From: JARRPM01 sp963765545
GTDB lineage: Bacteria; Pseudomonadota; Gammaproteobacteria; Pseudomonadales; Halieaceae
NCBI GenBank assembly: GCA_963765545.1
Contig: CAVXWW010000004.1
Coordinates: 186,001-250,000, forward strand
DNA: 64,000 nucleotides
Direction of reading: 5' to 3'
Shown here: in pieces, positions 51,301 to 60,092 of the stretch
Position numbering within the stretch: the first letter of the stretch is position 1
Layout: each line of letters begins with the position of its first letter
The notes under the pieces: model-generated
Database searches by the model: none
What the model was told of the DNA's origin: nothing
What the model saw: the letters and a program-made list of their open reading frames with translations, nothing else
Translations under genes and position numbers: made by a program

Positions 51301-51442
51301 TGGCGGACAGGGTTTGTCGGGAACGGGCCCCAAGGCAGGCGGGCCACACTACCTTACACGATTTGCTGTAGAGAAGACCCGCACCGACAATGTGGTGGCA
51401 AAGGGCGGCAATACCCAGTTGTTCAATCTGCAGGAGCGTTAA
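48305..51442 (+). CDS. putA: Bifunctional proline dehydrogenase / L-glutamate-5-semialdehyde dehydrogenase
   Basis: 1045 residues. The FAD proline dehydrogenase domain spans roughly 150-470 (SIDAEECDRLELSLDIF, RIMVRLVKGAYWDGEIK). The NAD aldehyde dehydrogenase domain spans roughly 530-1020 with Glu in FIAETGGLN and catalytic Cys in GQRCSAL near residue 830. It converts proline to glutamate. It lacks the ribbon-helix-helix DNA-binding domain of E. coli PutA (1320 aa), so it is the short, non-regulatory type. The start is GTG 48305 with AGGA upstream. Proline may come from diet or from a methylated proline betaine (speculative). Confidence 0.96.
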   Translation: MPDNLSELRASIRKTTSADEKVVLDSLLAANSLSLEQRERLREHSIELVQQCRSKSHKAGTLDAFLQEFGLSNKEGIALMCLAEALLRVPDDETADRLIAEKIQSGDWGAHKGKSRSRFVNASVWGLMLTGRVVRLDEDIVEQTSSWMRRLINSLGEPVVRQAVLQAMRIMGSQYVLGRTIEEALDKGRANNRAGTRFSFDMLGEGARTAADAQRYFDAYATAINSISATVKDDSVETANGISVKLSALHPRYEFRQKRRVMAELLPRVKALAVMARGGGIGFSIDAEECDRLELSLDIFEALVRDGELAGWDGLGFVLQAYQKRAHLVADWLAALARDAGRRIMVRLVKGAYWDGEIKHAQEQGLADYPVFTRKSHTDVSYQICAQRLLLAQDVIFPQFATHNAYTVAAIMALQPGEGTFEFQRLHGMGHLLYDEVQDNYPDTAIRVYAPVGTHKDLLPYLVRRLLENGANSSFVNRFLDAAVPPQDLLQDPLDEALQQPAGRHPGIPLPRELFRDESAPWLNARGIDLADPVEVANLLPRLKLSVNDGPRAAPLVGGQWLAGEARAIANPAQTDQVVGHVIEADTRAIEQALDLAVNAQPGWDAAGAEFRADCLDRIADLLEKYCEQLMGLIVAEAGRTIDDALSEVREAVDFCRYYAQQGRRGFATPQTLPGPTGELNELSLHGRGVFVCISPWNFPLAIFTGQVVAALMAGNSVIAKPAEQTPLVAARAVSLMLEAGVPQNVIHLLPGDGASVGGSLVNDARVAGVVFTGSTATARLINRQLAGRDGPIVSFIAETGGLNVMIVDATALPEQVVDDVIISAFQSAGQRCSALRVMFLQEDIADTVIAMLAGAMAELEVGNPAAFASDIGPVIDLEAQQMLQRHALRMDREATLLAACEREARHDQGHFFMPRVYEIADLSQLPEEVFGPVLHVIRYGVQDMPKVLAAINASGYGLTLGIHSRINGFVDEVFEATRVGNTYINRNMVGAVVGVNPFGGQGLSGTGPKAGGPHYLTRFAVEKTRTDNVVAKGGNTQLFNLQER

Positions 51443-51465
51443 GCCAGCAGCGACTGGCCTGCCGT

Positions 51466-52653
51466 TTACAGCAATTCGGACTTGACGCTTTTGAACGCTT
51501 CCAGCGCGAGCGCGATATCGTCATCACTCAAGGCCGCAGAAATCTGGGTCCGTATACGGGCCTTGCCCCTGGGCACTACCGGGAAAGAGAAGGCGACGAC
51601 GTAGACGCCATGATCAAGCATGGCTTCGGCGAACCGGGCTGCCAGCGCTGCGTCGTGCAACATGACAGGTACAATCGGGTGCTCGCCCGGTAGTAGTTCG
51701 AATCCGAGCTCTTCCATGCCGTCACGAAACACCGCGGTGTTCTTCCTCAGGCGCTCGCGCAGCTGGGGCGAATCGCTGACCAGTTCTATCGCCTTGATTG
51801 CACCTGCGACCACGGGCGGTGCTACGGTATTGGAAAACAGGTAGGGCCGTGAGCGCTGGCGCAGCAGATCAACAATCTCCTGGCGGGCCGCGGTGTAACC
51901 ACCACTGGCTCCGCCCAGGGCCTTGCCCAGAGTGCCGGTGATAATGTCCACACGGTCCATGCAGCCGCGCAATTCGTGCGTACCGCGGCCGTTGGCGCCT
52001 ATAAAGCCGGTGGCGTGGCAGTCGTCGAAATGAACAAGTGCATCGTAGCGTTCAGCCAGATCACAGATATCGTCCAGGCGGGCAATATAGCCGTCCATGG
52101 AGAACACGCCGTCGGTGGAGATCAGTTTGAAACGCGCCCCCGCTGCATCCGCTGCCTGCAATTGCGCTTCAAGGTCAGCCATGTCGTTATTCTGGTAGCG
52201 GTATCGCTTTGCCTTGCAAAGCCGAATCCCGTCGATAATGCTGGCATGGTTGAGCGCATCGGAGATAACCGCGTCTTCCTCTCCCAGCAGGGTTTCAAAC
52301 AGGCCACCGTTGGCGTCGAAACAGGATGGGTAGAGTATGGTGTCCTGGGTGCCCAGGAATTTGCTCAGCGCGTCCTCGAGTTGCTTGTGCAGGGTTTGCG
52401 TGCCGCAGATAAAGCGCACCGAGGCCATGCCATAGCCCCAATCTTTCAGCCCCTGCGCCGCGGCTGCATTCACCTGTGGGTGTTGCGCCAGCCCCAGGTA
52501 ATTATTGGCACACAGATTAAGTACCTCACGGCCGCCGGCAACCCCCACGTGGGACCCCTGGGCGGTGGTGATCAGGCGCTCGTGCTTGGACAGGCCGGCG
52601 GCTTCAATGCCGGCGAGCTCACTGGCCATATGTTGCTGGAAACGATCGTACAT
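51466..52653 (-). CDS. kbl: Glycine C-acetyltransferase (2-amino-3-ketobutyrate CoA ligase)
   Basis: 395 residues, standard length. PLP Lys lies in IITGTLGKALGGASGG, His of the cofactor stack in FDDCHATGFIG, and the N-terminal part has LNLCANNYLGLAQHP. It cleaves 2-amino-3-ketobutyrate with CoA to glycine and acetyl-CoA. It lies 35 bp after tdh, forming the two-step threonine-to-glycine route. It converges on putA with a 23-bp gap. Confidence 0.96.
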   Translation of the reverse strand: MYDRFQQHMASELAGIEAAGLSKHERLITTAQGSHVGVAGGREVLNLCANNYLGLAQHPQVNAAAAQGLKDWGYGMASVRFICGTQTLHKQLEDALSKFLGTQDTILYPSCFDANGGLFETLLGEEDAVISDALNHASIIDGIRLCKAKRYRYQNNDMADLEAQLQAADAAGARFKLISTDGVFSMDGYIARLDDICDLAERYDALVHFDDCHATGFIGANGRGTHELRGCMDRVDIITGTLGKALGGASGGYTAARQEIVDLLRQRSRPYLFSNTVAPPVVAGAIKAIELVSDSPQLRERLRKNTAVFRDGMEELGFELLPGEHPIVPVMLHDAALAARFAEAMLDHGVYVVAFSFPVVPRGKARIRTQISAALSDDDIALALEAFKSVKSELL

Positions 52654-52688
52654 GGAGTGATTCCTGTATTTGCCGAGTTGGTCCTGCG

Positions 52689-53717
52689 TTAGTTTTCCCA
52701 GTTGAGGACAACCTTGCTGGCTTCGCCGCTGTTCATGACATCGAAGCCTTTCTGAAAGTCGGCGTAATGCATGCGATGAGTAATCACGGGCGAGATATCC
52801 AGGCCCGAATCGATCATCACCGACATCTTGTACCAGGTCTCGTACATCTCCCTGCCATAGATGCCCTTCAGCGTCAGCATATTGAAGATCACGATATTCC
52901 AGTCAATGGCAGAATTCTCGCTGGGAATACCCAGGATGGATACCTTACCGCCGTGGCACATGCTGCCCAGCAGGTCGTTAAACGCCTGGGCGTTGCCGGA
53001 CATTTCAAGCCCCACGTCGAATCCTTCTGTCATGTGCAATTCCTGCTGCACATCAACGAGACTCTCCCGGGTAACGTTCACAGTGCGGGTGGCGCCCAGT
53101 GTTCGGGCAAGGGCGAGGCGGGCGTCTATCACGTCGGTGATAACCACGTTGCGTGCCCCGGCGTGCCTGCACACTGCAGCCGCCATCGCGCCGATCGGAC
53201 CCGCACCGGTAATGAGTACATCTTCCCCCAACAGGGGCCATTGCAAGGCGGTGTGTACAGCGTTGCCGAAGGGGTCGAACAGTGCTGCCACATCGAGATC
53301 TATGCCCTCTGAATGCTCCCATACATTGGACATGGGCAGGGCGAGATACTGGGCAAAGGCGCCGGGGCGATCGACACCGATACCGCTGGTATAGGCGCAC
53401 AAGTGGCGGCGGCCCGCCATGCAGTTGCGACAGCGGCCGCACACGACATGGCCCTCACCGGAGACGATCTGTCCGGGGCGGAAGTCGATCACATTTGACC
53501 CGACCTCAACGATCTCTCCCACGAACTCGTGGCCCACCACCATCGGCACAGGAATGGTCTTCTGGGCCCAGGCGTCCCAGTTGTAAATATGCATGTCGGT
53601 GCCACATATCGCTGTTCGGCTGACCTTTATCAGCACGTCATTGATTCCAAGTACAGGCTCGGGAACGTCTTCCAGCCAAAGACCGGGGCGAGCTTCCTTC
53701 TTTACTAGCGCTTTCAA
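52689..53717 (-). CDS. tdh: L-threonine 3-dehydrogenase
   Basis: 342 residues of the zinc alcohol dehydrogenase family. Catalytic zinc ligands are in AICGTDMHIYNWD and GHEFVGE. The structural zinc site is GEGHVVCGRCRNCMAGRRHLC-type spacing, and the NAD loop is ITGAGPIGAMAAAV. It oxidises threonine to 2-amino-3-ketobutyrate for Kbl. The glycine formed could supply one-carbon units. It is transcribed leftward ahead of kbl. Confidence 0.96.
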   Translation of the reverse strand: MKALVKKEARPGLWLEDVPEPVLGINDVLIKVSRTAICGTDMHIYNWDAWAQKTIPVPMVVGHEFVGEIVEVGSNVIDFRPGQIVSGEGHVVCGRCRNCMAGRRHLCAYTSGIGVDRPGAFAQYLALPMSNVWEHSEGIDLDVAALFDPFGNAVHTALQWPLLGEDVLITGAGPIGAMAAAVCRHAGARNVVITDVIDARLALARTLGATRTVNVTRESLVDVQQELHMTEGFDVGLEMSGNAQAFNDLLGSMCHGGKVSILGIPSENSAIDWNIVIFNMLTLKGIYGREMYETWYKMSVMIDSGLDISPVITHRMHYADFQKGFDVMNSGEASKVVLNWEN

Positions 53718-53841
53718 TGTTGTCGCCTTTTTACAGTGGTTCTGCCGGCTGGGGGAATACCAGGTCTATGATGTTCTCGCTGGCCAGGCTGGTCGAGAAG
53801 TATAGCCTGTACCGTCGGGAGAGGTTAGCCAGGCGCGCGAA

Positions 53842-54273
53842 TCAACCATCCAGCGTACGATTTATCCATTGCACAATATCGTTACTGCTCATCGCTCCGG
53901 ACTGGCGGGCGATTTCGCGGCCGTCCTTAAACAGGATCATGGTCGGTATACTGCGGATAGCGTATTTTGCAGCAATAGACTGCTGCGCCTCGGTATCAAT
54001 CTTGGCCAGTCTTACCGCCGGTTCCAGCGTGGACGCAGCCTGGGCGAAGGCGGGTGCCATCATTTTGCAGGGGCCGCACCATTCTGCCCAGAAATCTACC
54101 AGCAGCGGGAGATCGCTGCGCTGCAGGTGCTTGTCAAAGCTGGCCCCGGCCAACTCAATGGGCTTGCCCGTGAACAATCCCTTTGCGCACTTGCCGCAGA
54201 TGGGTTTGTCGCCCAGGCGTTCCCGGGGAATGCGATTGGTTGCCGCGCAGTGCGGGCATACTACGTGGGTCAT
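53842..54273 (-). CDS. trxC: Thioredoxin 2
   Basis: 143 residues. An N-terminal zinc ribbon (VVCPHCAATNRI and PICGKCAKGLF) precedes a thioredoxin fold with active site WAEWCGPCKMM. This extension distinguishes TrxC from TrxA. It is a cytoplasmic disulfide reductase linked to oxidative stress. It is a single gene, followed by tdh after 124 bp. Confidence 0.95.
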   Translation of the reverse strand: MTHVVCPHCAATNRIPRERLGDKPICGKCAKGLFTGKPIELAGASFDKHLQRSDLPLLVDFWAEWCGPCKMMAPAFAQAASTLEPAVRLAKIDTEAQQSIAAKYAIRSIPTMILFKDGREIARQSGAMSSNDIVQWINRTLDG

Positions 54274-54321
54274 GGTAGTCTGCTCTCCTCGCTCAGTGGT
54301 TTTGATCGTTTCTCGTGCCTG

Positions 54322-54804
54322 TTACAGTCTTTCAAAGCGATTCGCTTCGAGATTTTTGCGTACCTTGCCGGCATCAAATACTTCACCGTTCATTGCTATG
54401 TACACTCCCGCTGCCTTACTCTGCACCGCGCCTATTGCGCAGCCGATATTGAAAATGGCATCGGTTGTCGCAAATGCGGCAGGTTGCAGCGCGCCGGTGA
54501 GCACAATTCGTTTGCCCGGTATGTCCTGCAGCCCAAGGGCGGTGGTTACCATGCCGTCGGTGCCGTGGGTTATCAGGACACAATCCTCCGCGCAGTCGCT
54601 CGCAAGTTTGCGGATCAGTGCGCGATCATTATCGGTCATGTCCAGGCTGTCCTTGCGCATGGCGGACTCCACGGTGAAGGGAAAGCCCACAGCCATCTTT
54701 TCAAGTAACTCGCCGATGACTGGTTCGCCTACCTGGTAATCGCTCTTGGCATCGAAGTAGATCTTGTCGATGGTGCCGCCGGTGGTGATGATATGTAATT
54801 TCAT
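54322..54804 (-). CDS. Single-domain asparaginase-family protein
   Basis: 160 residues, half of a normal type I/II asparaginase (about 330). It keeps the N-terminal nucleophile motif TTGGTIDKIYFD and the second catalytic motif THGTDGM, then TGALQP and a Lys-containing stretch, but lacks the C-terminal domain. Start ATG 54804; a frame extending to 54933 runs into tandem repeats and is rejected. Whether it is active alone cannot be said. It lies 48 bp upstream of trxC on the same strand. Confidence 0.85.
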   Translation of the reverse strand: MKLHIITTGGTIDKIYFDAKSDYQVGEPVIGELLEKMAVGFPFTVESAMRKDSLDMTDNDRALIRKLASDCAEDCVLITHGTDGMVTTALGLQDIPGKRIVLTGALQPAAFATTDAIFNIGCAIGAVQSKAAGVYIAMNGEVFDAGKVRKNLEANRFERL

Positions 54805-54870
54805 AGCTCTCGATATCTGGTAGTGGATGTTCCCGGGGATGTCCCCGCGGATAGCTTCCGGGAATTGCCG

Positions 54871-54922
54871 TTGGAGATAACCCTTGGAGATAGCCCTTGG
54901 AGATAGCCCTTGGAGATAGCAG
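54871..54922. repeat. 13-bp tandem repeat, four copies
   Basis: Copies of TTGGAGATAGCCC start at 54871 (one A variant), 54884, 54897 and 54910 (last two bases changed). They lie in the gap between the divergent asparaginase and TauD-like genes. Such direct repeats may vary in number and change promoter spacing. Confidence 0.88.
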
Positions 54923-55014
54923 CGCGAATTCACAAAATGGTATTATAGGCCGCTTGTGTGTCGCCCGACAGTACGCTGTCTGGCTTGAAGAGATTTCTGC
55001 GGGGATTAGATTGC

Positions 55015-55839
55015 ATGGCTGATATCAGACCGGTGGCCGGTGCCCTGGGTGCCGAGATCCATGGGTTAGACCTCACACGGACCCTCAGTGACGGTGAGCG
55101 GGGGCATGTGCGTGAGTTACTGAACGAACATGAGGTTATATTTTTCCGCGACCAGGATATCAGCCCGGCCCTGCAGAAGGCTCTGGCGCTGTCATTTGGT
55201 CCGCTTCAGACCCATCCGGCCTACGATACGGTGGAGGGCTTTCCGGAGCTCACCATACTTGAAAGCACTGCGCAGAAACCCACCAAAATCGAAGCCTGGC
55301 ATTCCGATATGACCTTCCGGCAGCACCCGCCCATGGGTACGGTACTGCGCTCGGTGATAGTTCCACCCAGGGGGGGCGACACCCTGTGGTCCAGTATGAC
55401 GGCTGCCTATAACGGCCTGTCCCGGCCCATGCGCGACCTGTTACAGGGCCTTAGCGCGGTCCACGACTTTTCCCACGGCTTCCGGGAGAGTCTCGCGGAG
55501 CCGGGCGGCGCACAAAGGCTGGCCCCTGCTGTCGCGGCCAATCCGCCGGTCAGTCACCCGGTTATTCGCATCCACCCGGAGACGGGGAGAAAGGTGATTT
55601 TTGTGAACAGTTTATTCACCACCCATATAGAAGGCTTGCCGCGTGCCGAGAGTGATGCGTTGCTACAGTTCCTGTTTCGTCATATCACCACCCCGGAATA
55701 CACCTGCCGTTTCCAGTGGCGACCGCACAGTATTGCCATCTGGGATAACCGCAGCACCCAGCACAAACCCATCAATGACTATTTTCCCGCGCACCGGCGG
55801 CTGCTGCGAATTACTATAGACGGCGACAAACCCTACTAG
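55015..55839 (+). CDS. TauD/TfdA-family 2-oxoglutarate dioxygenase
   Basis: 274 residues. The Fe(II) triad is His-x-Asp in AWHSDMTFRQ and a distal His in RSTQHKPIND. The 2-oxoglutarate Arg is in HRRLLRITIDG. TauD-like enzymes hydroxylate taurine, other sulfonates, sulfate esters or carboxylates; the substrate here is open. ATG 55015 follows GGGGA; the frame from 54958 is less likely. It ends tail-to-tail with the symporter gene, sharing CTAG. Confidence 0.93.
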   Translation: MADIRPVAGALGAEIHGLDLTRTLSDGERGHVRELLNEHEVIFFRDQDISPALQKALALSFGPLQTHPAYDTVEGFPELTILESTAQKPTKIEAWHSDMTFRQHPPMGTVLRSVIVPPRGGDTLWSSMTAAYNGLSRPMRDLLQGLSAVHDFSHGFRESLAEPGGAQRLAPAVAANPPVSHPVIRIHPETGRKVIFVNSLFTTHIEGLPRAESDALLQFLFRHITTPEYTCRFQWRPHSIAIWDNRSTQHKPINDYFPAHRRLLRITIDGDKPY

Positions 55840-57356
55840 TCGCCGTTGAGGTGCACCTGGCCCGCCTTGACCCGCTTTAGATACCCGTTCACCTCCCGTT
55901 TGACCTCCGGTGCGAACAGGTACAATCCGAGGATATTGGGGATCGCGATGAGGAATACCATCGCATCAGAAAATTCCAGTACTGCCGTCAGCTGGATCAT
56001 GCAGCCCAGGGCGATAAAGCCGCAGAAAATTGTCTTGAATAATAATTGCGTCAGGCGGCCCTCGCCAAACAGATAGGTCCACCCTTTGAGCCCGTAGTAA
56101 GACCAGGCGATGCTGGTTGAAAAAGCAAACAGCAGCGCCGCAATCGCCAATGGGTAGGGCGCCCAGCTGACGTGATGTTCAAACGCGGCAGAGGTCAGGG
56201 CGATACCTTCGAGCCCGCTATTCATCAGTCCAGCGGGGTAGGCCGTGGTGACGATCACCAGTGAGCTCAGGGTGCAGATCACAACGGTATCGATAAAGGG
56301 TTCCAGCAAAGACACCAGGCCCTCCGATGCGGGTTCATTGGTTTTGACCGCAGAGTGCGCGATGGAGGCGGAGCCTATGCCGGCCTCGTTGGAAAACAGG
56401 GCCCGCTGGAAACCCACGATAATGGCGCCTACCATGCCCCCGGTCACACTATCGGCACTGAATGCGTTGTTAAAGATGAGGGCGATCGCAGCGGGAACGT
56501 GCTCAATGCTCATACCGATAATGACCAGGGCGCAGATGACGTAGAGTATGCCCATGAACGGCACAATATGCGCTGCAACACGGGCGATTGAGCGTATACC
56601 GCCGATGATGACAACGGCGACGGTCATTGCCATCAGCAGCCCGAACAGCCAGCCCTTGTCTATGAAGAAGCTGTTCTGGCCACCTGAAATCGTTACAAAC
56701 TGGACGTAAGCCTGGTTGGACTGGAACATATTGCCTATGCCCAGACAGCCGATGACGAGCGACAACGCGTAAAAGCCGCCCAGTAATTTGCCCCAGCGCG
56801 GGGCGCCTCGCACCGCAAGATAGTGTTCCAGGTAATACATGGGGCCGCCGGATACGGAGCCGTCGGCATTGTAGCGCCGGTACTTTACCCCCAGGGTGCA
56901 CTCCACCAGCTTGGTAGACATTGATAGAAACCCGGCAATGAACAGCCAGAACGCGGCCCCGGGTCCACCGATGGCGATCGCCACAGCCACCCCCCCGATA
57001 TTGCCAATGCCGACAGTGCCTGATACCGCTGTGGCCACCGCCTGGAAATGGGATATCTCGCCATTGGCCTCGGGGTTGTGAAAGTGTCCGCGCACATGGC
57101 GCAGAGCGAGGCCGAAGCCACGAATATTGATAAACCCCAGGTAGAATGTGAAAAACAGTGCCGCCAATGCCAGCCAAAGAACTATCAGTGGAAAGCCCTG
57201 GCCGAACAGGTCGACCTTGTAAAAGACGATATTGGACAGGCCATTGGCCAGCGGGCGCACCAGGGCTTCCACCTGCTGGTCCAGGCCTGCCGCGTGTACA
57301 GGGTTGCAGAGCACCGCCATCGTAATGCCGGGTGTGAATACCCTTGCCCCTTTCAT
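55836..57356 (-). CDS. Sodium:alanine/glycine symporter (AGCS family)
   Basis: 506 residues, about eleven membrane segments. The family signature area is VSGTVGIGNIGGVAVAIAIG with the later FSNEAGIGSASIAHS. It carries small neutral amino acids with Na+. ATG 57356 has AGGGGTGA upstream; the frame continues to 57518 but those residues look non-coding. It may bring in alanine or glycine, matching the pyruvate/alanine-linked aminotransferases and the glycine chemistry of the window (inference). Confidence 0.94.
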   Translation of the reverse strand: MKGARVFTPGITMAVLCNPVHAAGLDQQVEALVRPLANGLSNIVFYKVDLFGQGFPLIVLWLALAALFFTFYLGFINIRGFGLALRHVRGHFHNPEANGEISHFQAVATAVSGTVGIGNIGGVAVAIAIGGPGAAFWLFIAGFLSMSTKLVECTLGVKYRRYNADGSVSGGPMYYLEHYLAVRGAPRWGKLLGGFYALSLVIGCLGIGNMFQSNQAYVQFVTISGGQNSFFIDKGWLFGLLMAMTVAVVIIGGIRSIARVAAHIVPFMGILYVICALVIIGMSIEHVPAAIALIFNNAFSADSVTGGMVGAIIVGFQRALFSNEAGIGSASIAHSAVKTNEPASEGLVSLLEPFIDTVVICTLSSLVIVTTAYPAGLMNSGLEGIALTSAAFEHHVSWAPYPLAIAALLFAFSTSIAWSYYGLKGWTYLFGEGRLTQLLFKTIFCGFIALGCMIQLTAVLEFSDAMVFLIAIPNILGLYLFAPEVKREVNGYLKRVKAGQVHLNGD

Positions 57357-57613
57357 GCTCACCCCTGTGGCCGTGGTTTGCGAACCATGCTCGCACAGTG
57401 CTGCGCGAGTGCCAACCGACACATCTTTCCGCCCCTTGAGTCGAACGACTCGCACAAAGACCTCTATACTTTCCCAATAGCGGCTTGCGACCATCACAGT
57501 CCCGACAAATGTTGCCACACGGCGACAGTTATGTACTAATTACGCGCTTTAGAGGTTTGTGAGAGTTAATTTACTATGGCTGGATTCAAGCAACCGGTCT
57601 CAGGAGCAAAGCA

Positions 57614-58720
57614 ATGAAATCACGCGCAGCAGTGGCGTTTCAGGCCGGCAAACCACTGGAGATCGTCGACGTCGATCTGGAAGGCCCCCGCGAGGGTGAG
57701 GTGCTGGTTGAGGTGAAGGCCACGGGCGTTTGCCATACTGATGCTTTTACCCTGTCGGGGGATGATCCTGAGGGTGCCTTCCCGGCTATCCTGGGCCACG
57801 AGGGCGCCGGTGTCGTAGTGGACGTGGGACCGGGGGTCAAAAGTGTGAAGCCCGGTGATCACGTGATACCGCTGTACACGCCTGAGTGCCGCGAGTGCGA
57901 CTACTGTCTGCACCCCAAGACGAACCTTTGCCAGGCTATTCGCGGCACCCAGGGTCAGGGTTTCATGCCCGATGGCAGCAGCCGTTTCTCGCTCGATGGC
58001 AAACCCCTGCTGCATTACATGGGCTGCTCCACCTTTTCCAATTACACCGTGTTGCCTGAGATAGCGCTGGCAAAGGTGCGCGAGGACGCACCCTTTGACA
58101 AGATCTGCTATATCGGTTGCGGTGTTACTACCGGTATTGGCGCAGTCGCATTCACCATGAAGGTCGAGCCGGGGTCCACCGTCGCGGTGTTTGGTCTGGG
58201 CGGTATCGGGCTCAACGTTGTGCAGGGGGCAAAAATGGTAGGTGCCACCCGTATCATTGGTATCGACCTGAACCCCGGCAGGGTGGAACTGGCGAAAAAG
58301 TTCGGCATGACCGACTTTGTGAACCCCAAGGATGTGGACGACGTGGTCCAGCACCTTATCGACATGACCGATGGTGGTGTGGATTACAGTTTTGAGTGCA
58401 TCGGCAACGTCGATGTAATGCGCCAGGCGCTGGAATGCTGTCACAAGGGCTGGGGCCAGAGCTGCATCGTCGGCGTGGCCGGCGCGGGCAAGGAGATTTC
58501 CACGCGGCCGTTCCAGTTGGTGACGGGCAGGGGTTGGCGCGGTACCGCTTTTGGCGGGGCACGCGGTCGCACTGACGTACCTAAAATTGTCGACTGGTAT
58601 ATGGAGGGCAAGATCAACATTGATGATCTCATAACCCACACCATGCCACTGGACGACATCAACAAGGCTTTCGACCTGATGCATGCCGGAGAGAGTATTC
58701 GCTCGGTGGTGCAATACTGA
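57614..58720 (+). CDS. frmA: S-(hydroxymethyl)glutathione dehydrogenase (class III alcohol dehydrogenase)
   Basis: 368 residues. Catalytic zinc ligands lie in ATGVCHTDAF and LGHEGAGVVVDVG, four structural Cys in ECRECDYCLHPKTNLC, and the NAD loop in VFGLGGIGLNVVQG. It oxidises the formaldehyde-glutathione adduct to S-formylglutathione. AGGAG precedes the ATG. The hydrolase gene follows after one base, so the two form one pathway unit. No FrmR-type repressor is adjacent. Confidence 0.97.
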   Translation: MKSRAAVAFQAGKPLEIVDVDLEGPREGEVLVEVKATGVCHTDAFTLSGDDPEGAFPAILGHEGAGVVVDVGPGVKSVKPGDHVIPLYTPECRECDYCLHPKTNLCQAIRGTQGQGFMPDGSSRFSLDGKPLLHYMGCSTFSNYTVLPEIALAKVREDAPFDKICYIGCGVTTGIGAVAFTMKVEPGSTVAVFGLGGIGLNVVQGAKMVGATRIIGIDLNPGRVELAKKFGMTDFVNPKDVDDVVQHLIDMTDGGVDYSFECIGNVDVMRQALECCHKGWGQSCIVGVAGAGKEISTRPFQLVTGRGWRGTAFGGARGRTDVPKIVDWYMEGKINIDDLITHTMPLDDINKAFDLMHAGESIRSVVQY

Positions 58721-58721
58721 T

Positions 58722-59558
58722 ATGGAACAGATCAGCAGCAATCGGTGTTTTGGCGGGCAGCAACTGCGCTATTCCCACGCGTCCCCCGTGCTGGGTTGTG
58801 ATATGACCTTTTCCATCTTTCTGCCCCCCCAGGTGCAGGCGGGTCCGGTGCCAGTGGTTTACTGGCTGTCCGGGCTCACCTGTACCGATGAAAACTTTGT
58901 CAACAAGGCAGGTGCCCAGCGCTACGCGGCGGAACTGGGCCTGGCGATAGTCGCGCCCGATACCAGCCCCCGCGGGGACGGTGTCCCCGACGACCCTGAG
59001 GCCGCCTACGACTTCGGCCTGGGTGCCGGTTTTTATGTCAATGCGACACAGGCTCCATGGAACCGGCACTATCGTATGTACGACTATATAGTTGATGAGT
59101 TACCGGCCCTGGTCGAAAAGGAATTTCCTGTGGATGGCTCGCGCTCGGGTATCTCCGGGCACTCCATGGGTGGGCACGGGGCGCTGACTATCGCGTTAAA
59201 GAACCCACAGCGCTTCAAGTCGGTCACCGCGTTTTCACCGATATGCTCACCGCTCAACTGCCCCTGGGGTGAGAAAGCGCTGGGCAATTACCTGGGGCCG
59301 GATCGTGACAGCTGGCAGGCCTATGATACAAGCGCATTGGTGGCGGTGAGCAAAGAGCAGTTACCGGTACTGGTTGACCAGGGTACGGCGGACAATTTCC
59401 TTGAAGAACAACTGAAAACACACCTGCTTGAGCGGGCCTGCCGTGATGCCGGCTACCCCATGACCATTCGCATGCAGGACGGTTATGATCACAGCTATTT
59501 TTTTATCGCTTCCTTTATCGGGGACCACCTGGCGTTCCACGCGGGCTGTCTGTATTAG
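58722..59558 (+). CDS. fghA: S-formylglutathione hydrolase
   Basis: 278 residues, esterase D family. The nucleophile motif is GISGHSMGGHGAL, near the start are CDMTFSIFLPPQ and LSGLTCTDENFVNKAG, and the acid and His are in DQGTADNFL and GYDHSYFFI. It splits S-formylglutathione to formate and glutathione. ATG 58722 begins one base after the frmA stop, and an in-frame upstream ATG at 58683 lies within frmA. Formate then meets the dehydrogenase encoded next. Confidence 0.96.
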   Translation: MEQISSNRCFGGQQLRYSHASPVLGCDMTFSIFLPPQVQAGPVPVVYWLSGLTCTDENFVNKAGAQRYAAELGLAIVAPDTSPRGDGVPDDPEAAYDFGLGAGFYVNATQAPWNRHYRMYDYIVDELPALVEKEFPVDGSRSGISGHSMGGHGALTIALKNPQRFKSVTAFSPICSPLNCPWGEKALGNYLGPDRDSWQAYDTSALVAVSKEQLPVLVDQGTADNFLEEQLKTHLLERACRDAGYPMTIRMQDGYDHSYFFIASFIGDHLAFHAGCLY

Positions 59559-59615
59559 ACCCGCCCTGGCAAGGCCGGCAGCGGTTCCCGCGACCTACTG
59601 GCGGGTAGCGCGATA

Positions 59616-60092
59616 ATGGATATACATAGTACAGAGGTAGTGGCTGGGAGCATCAGGCAGTATCGTGACTTGCCCGGTGGCCTGTTGCCGTTGCTGCATG
59701 CAGTGCAGGATACCCTGGGTTTTATTCCCGCTGACGCGGTGCCGGACATCGCCCGGGCCCTGGATCTGTCCCGGGCGGAGGTGCACGGGGTGATCAGTTT
59801 CTACCACGATTTTCGCACTGAGCCGGCGGGGCGCCATGTGCTGCAAATCTGCCGGGCCGAGGCCTGTCAGGCCATGGGCGCCAGGGCGCTGGAAGCACAC
59901 GCCAAAAAACGTCTCGAAATCGATTACGGCGGCACCACGACAGACGGTGCCATAACCCTGGAGCCCGTTTATTGCCTGGGTAACTGTGCCTGCTCGCCCT
60001 CGGTGCGCCTCGATGATGAAATACATGCCCGCGTGGATGCGGCGCGCCTGGACCAATTGCTCGCGGGTCTCGACAGCGGGAAGCCGCAATGA
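59616..60092 (+). CDS. fdsG: NAD-dependent formate dehydrogenase gamma subunit
   Basis: 158 residues, NuoE-like. [2Fe-2S] cysteines lie in QICRAEACQAMGA and YCLGNCACSPSVRL. It follows fghA by 57 bp and overlaps the beta gene by 4 bp (ATGA). As part of soluble FdsGBA it relays electrons between the alpha and beta subunits. Confidence 0.94.
   Translation: MDIHSTEVVAGSIRQYRDLPGGLLPLLHAVQDTLGFIPADAVPDIARALDLSRAEVHGVISFYHDFRTEPAGRHVLQICRAEACQAMGARALEAHAKKRLEIDYGGTTTDGAITLEPVYCLGNCACSPSVRLDDEIHARVDAARLDQLLAGLDSGKPQ

Noticed and set aside
48305..51442. PutA as an autoregulator
   Set aside because: The protein lacks the N-terminal ribbon-helix-helix domain of regulatory PutA proteins.
57356..57614. 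Glycine riboswitch in front of the symporter gene
   Set aside because: I could not find the paired glycine-aptamer core; only an ordinary ribosome site is visible.
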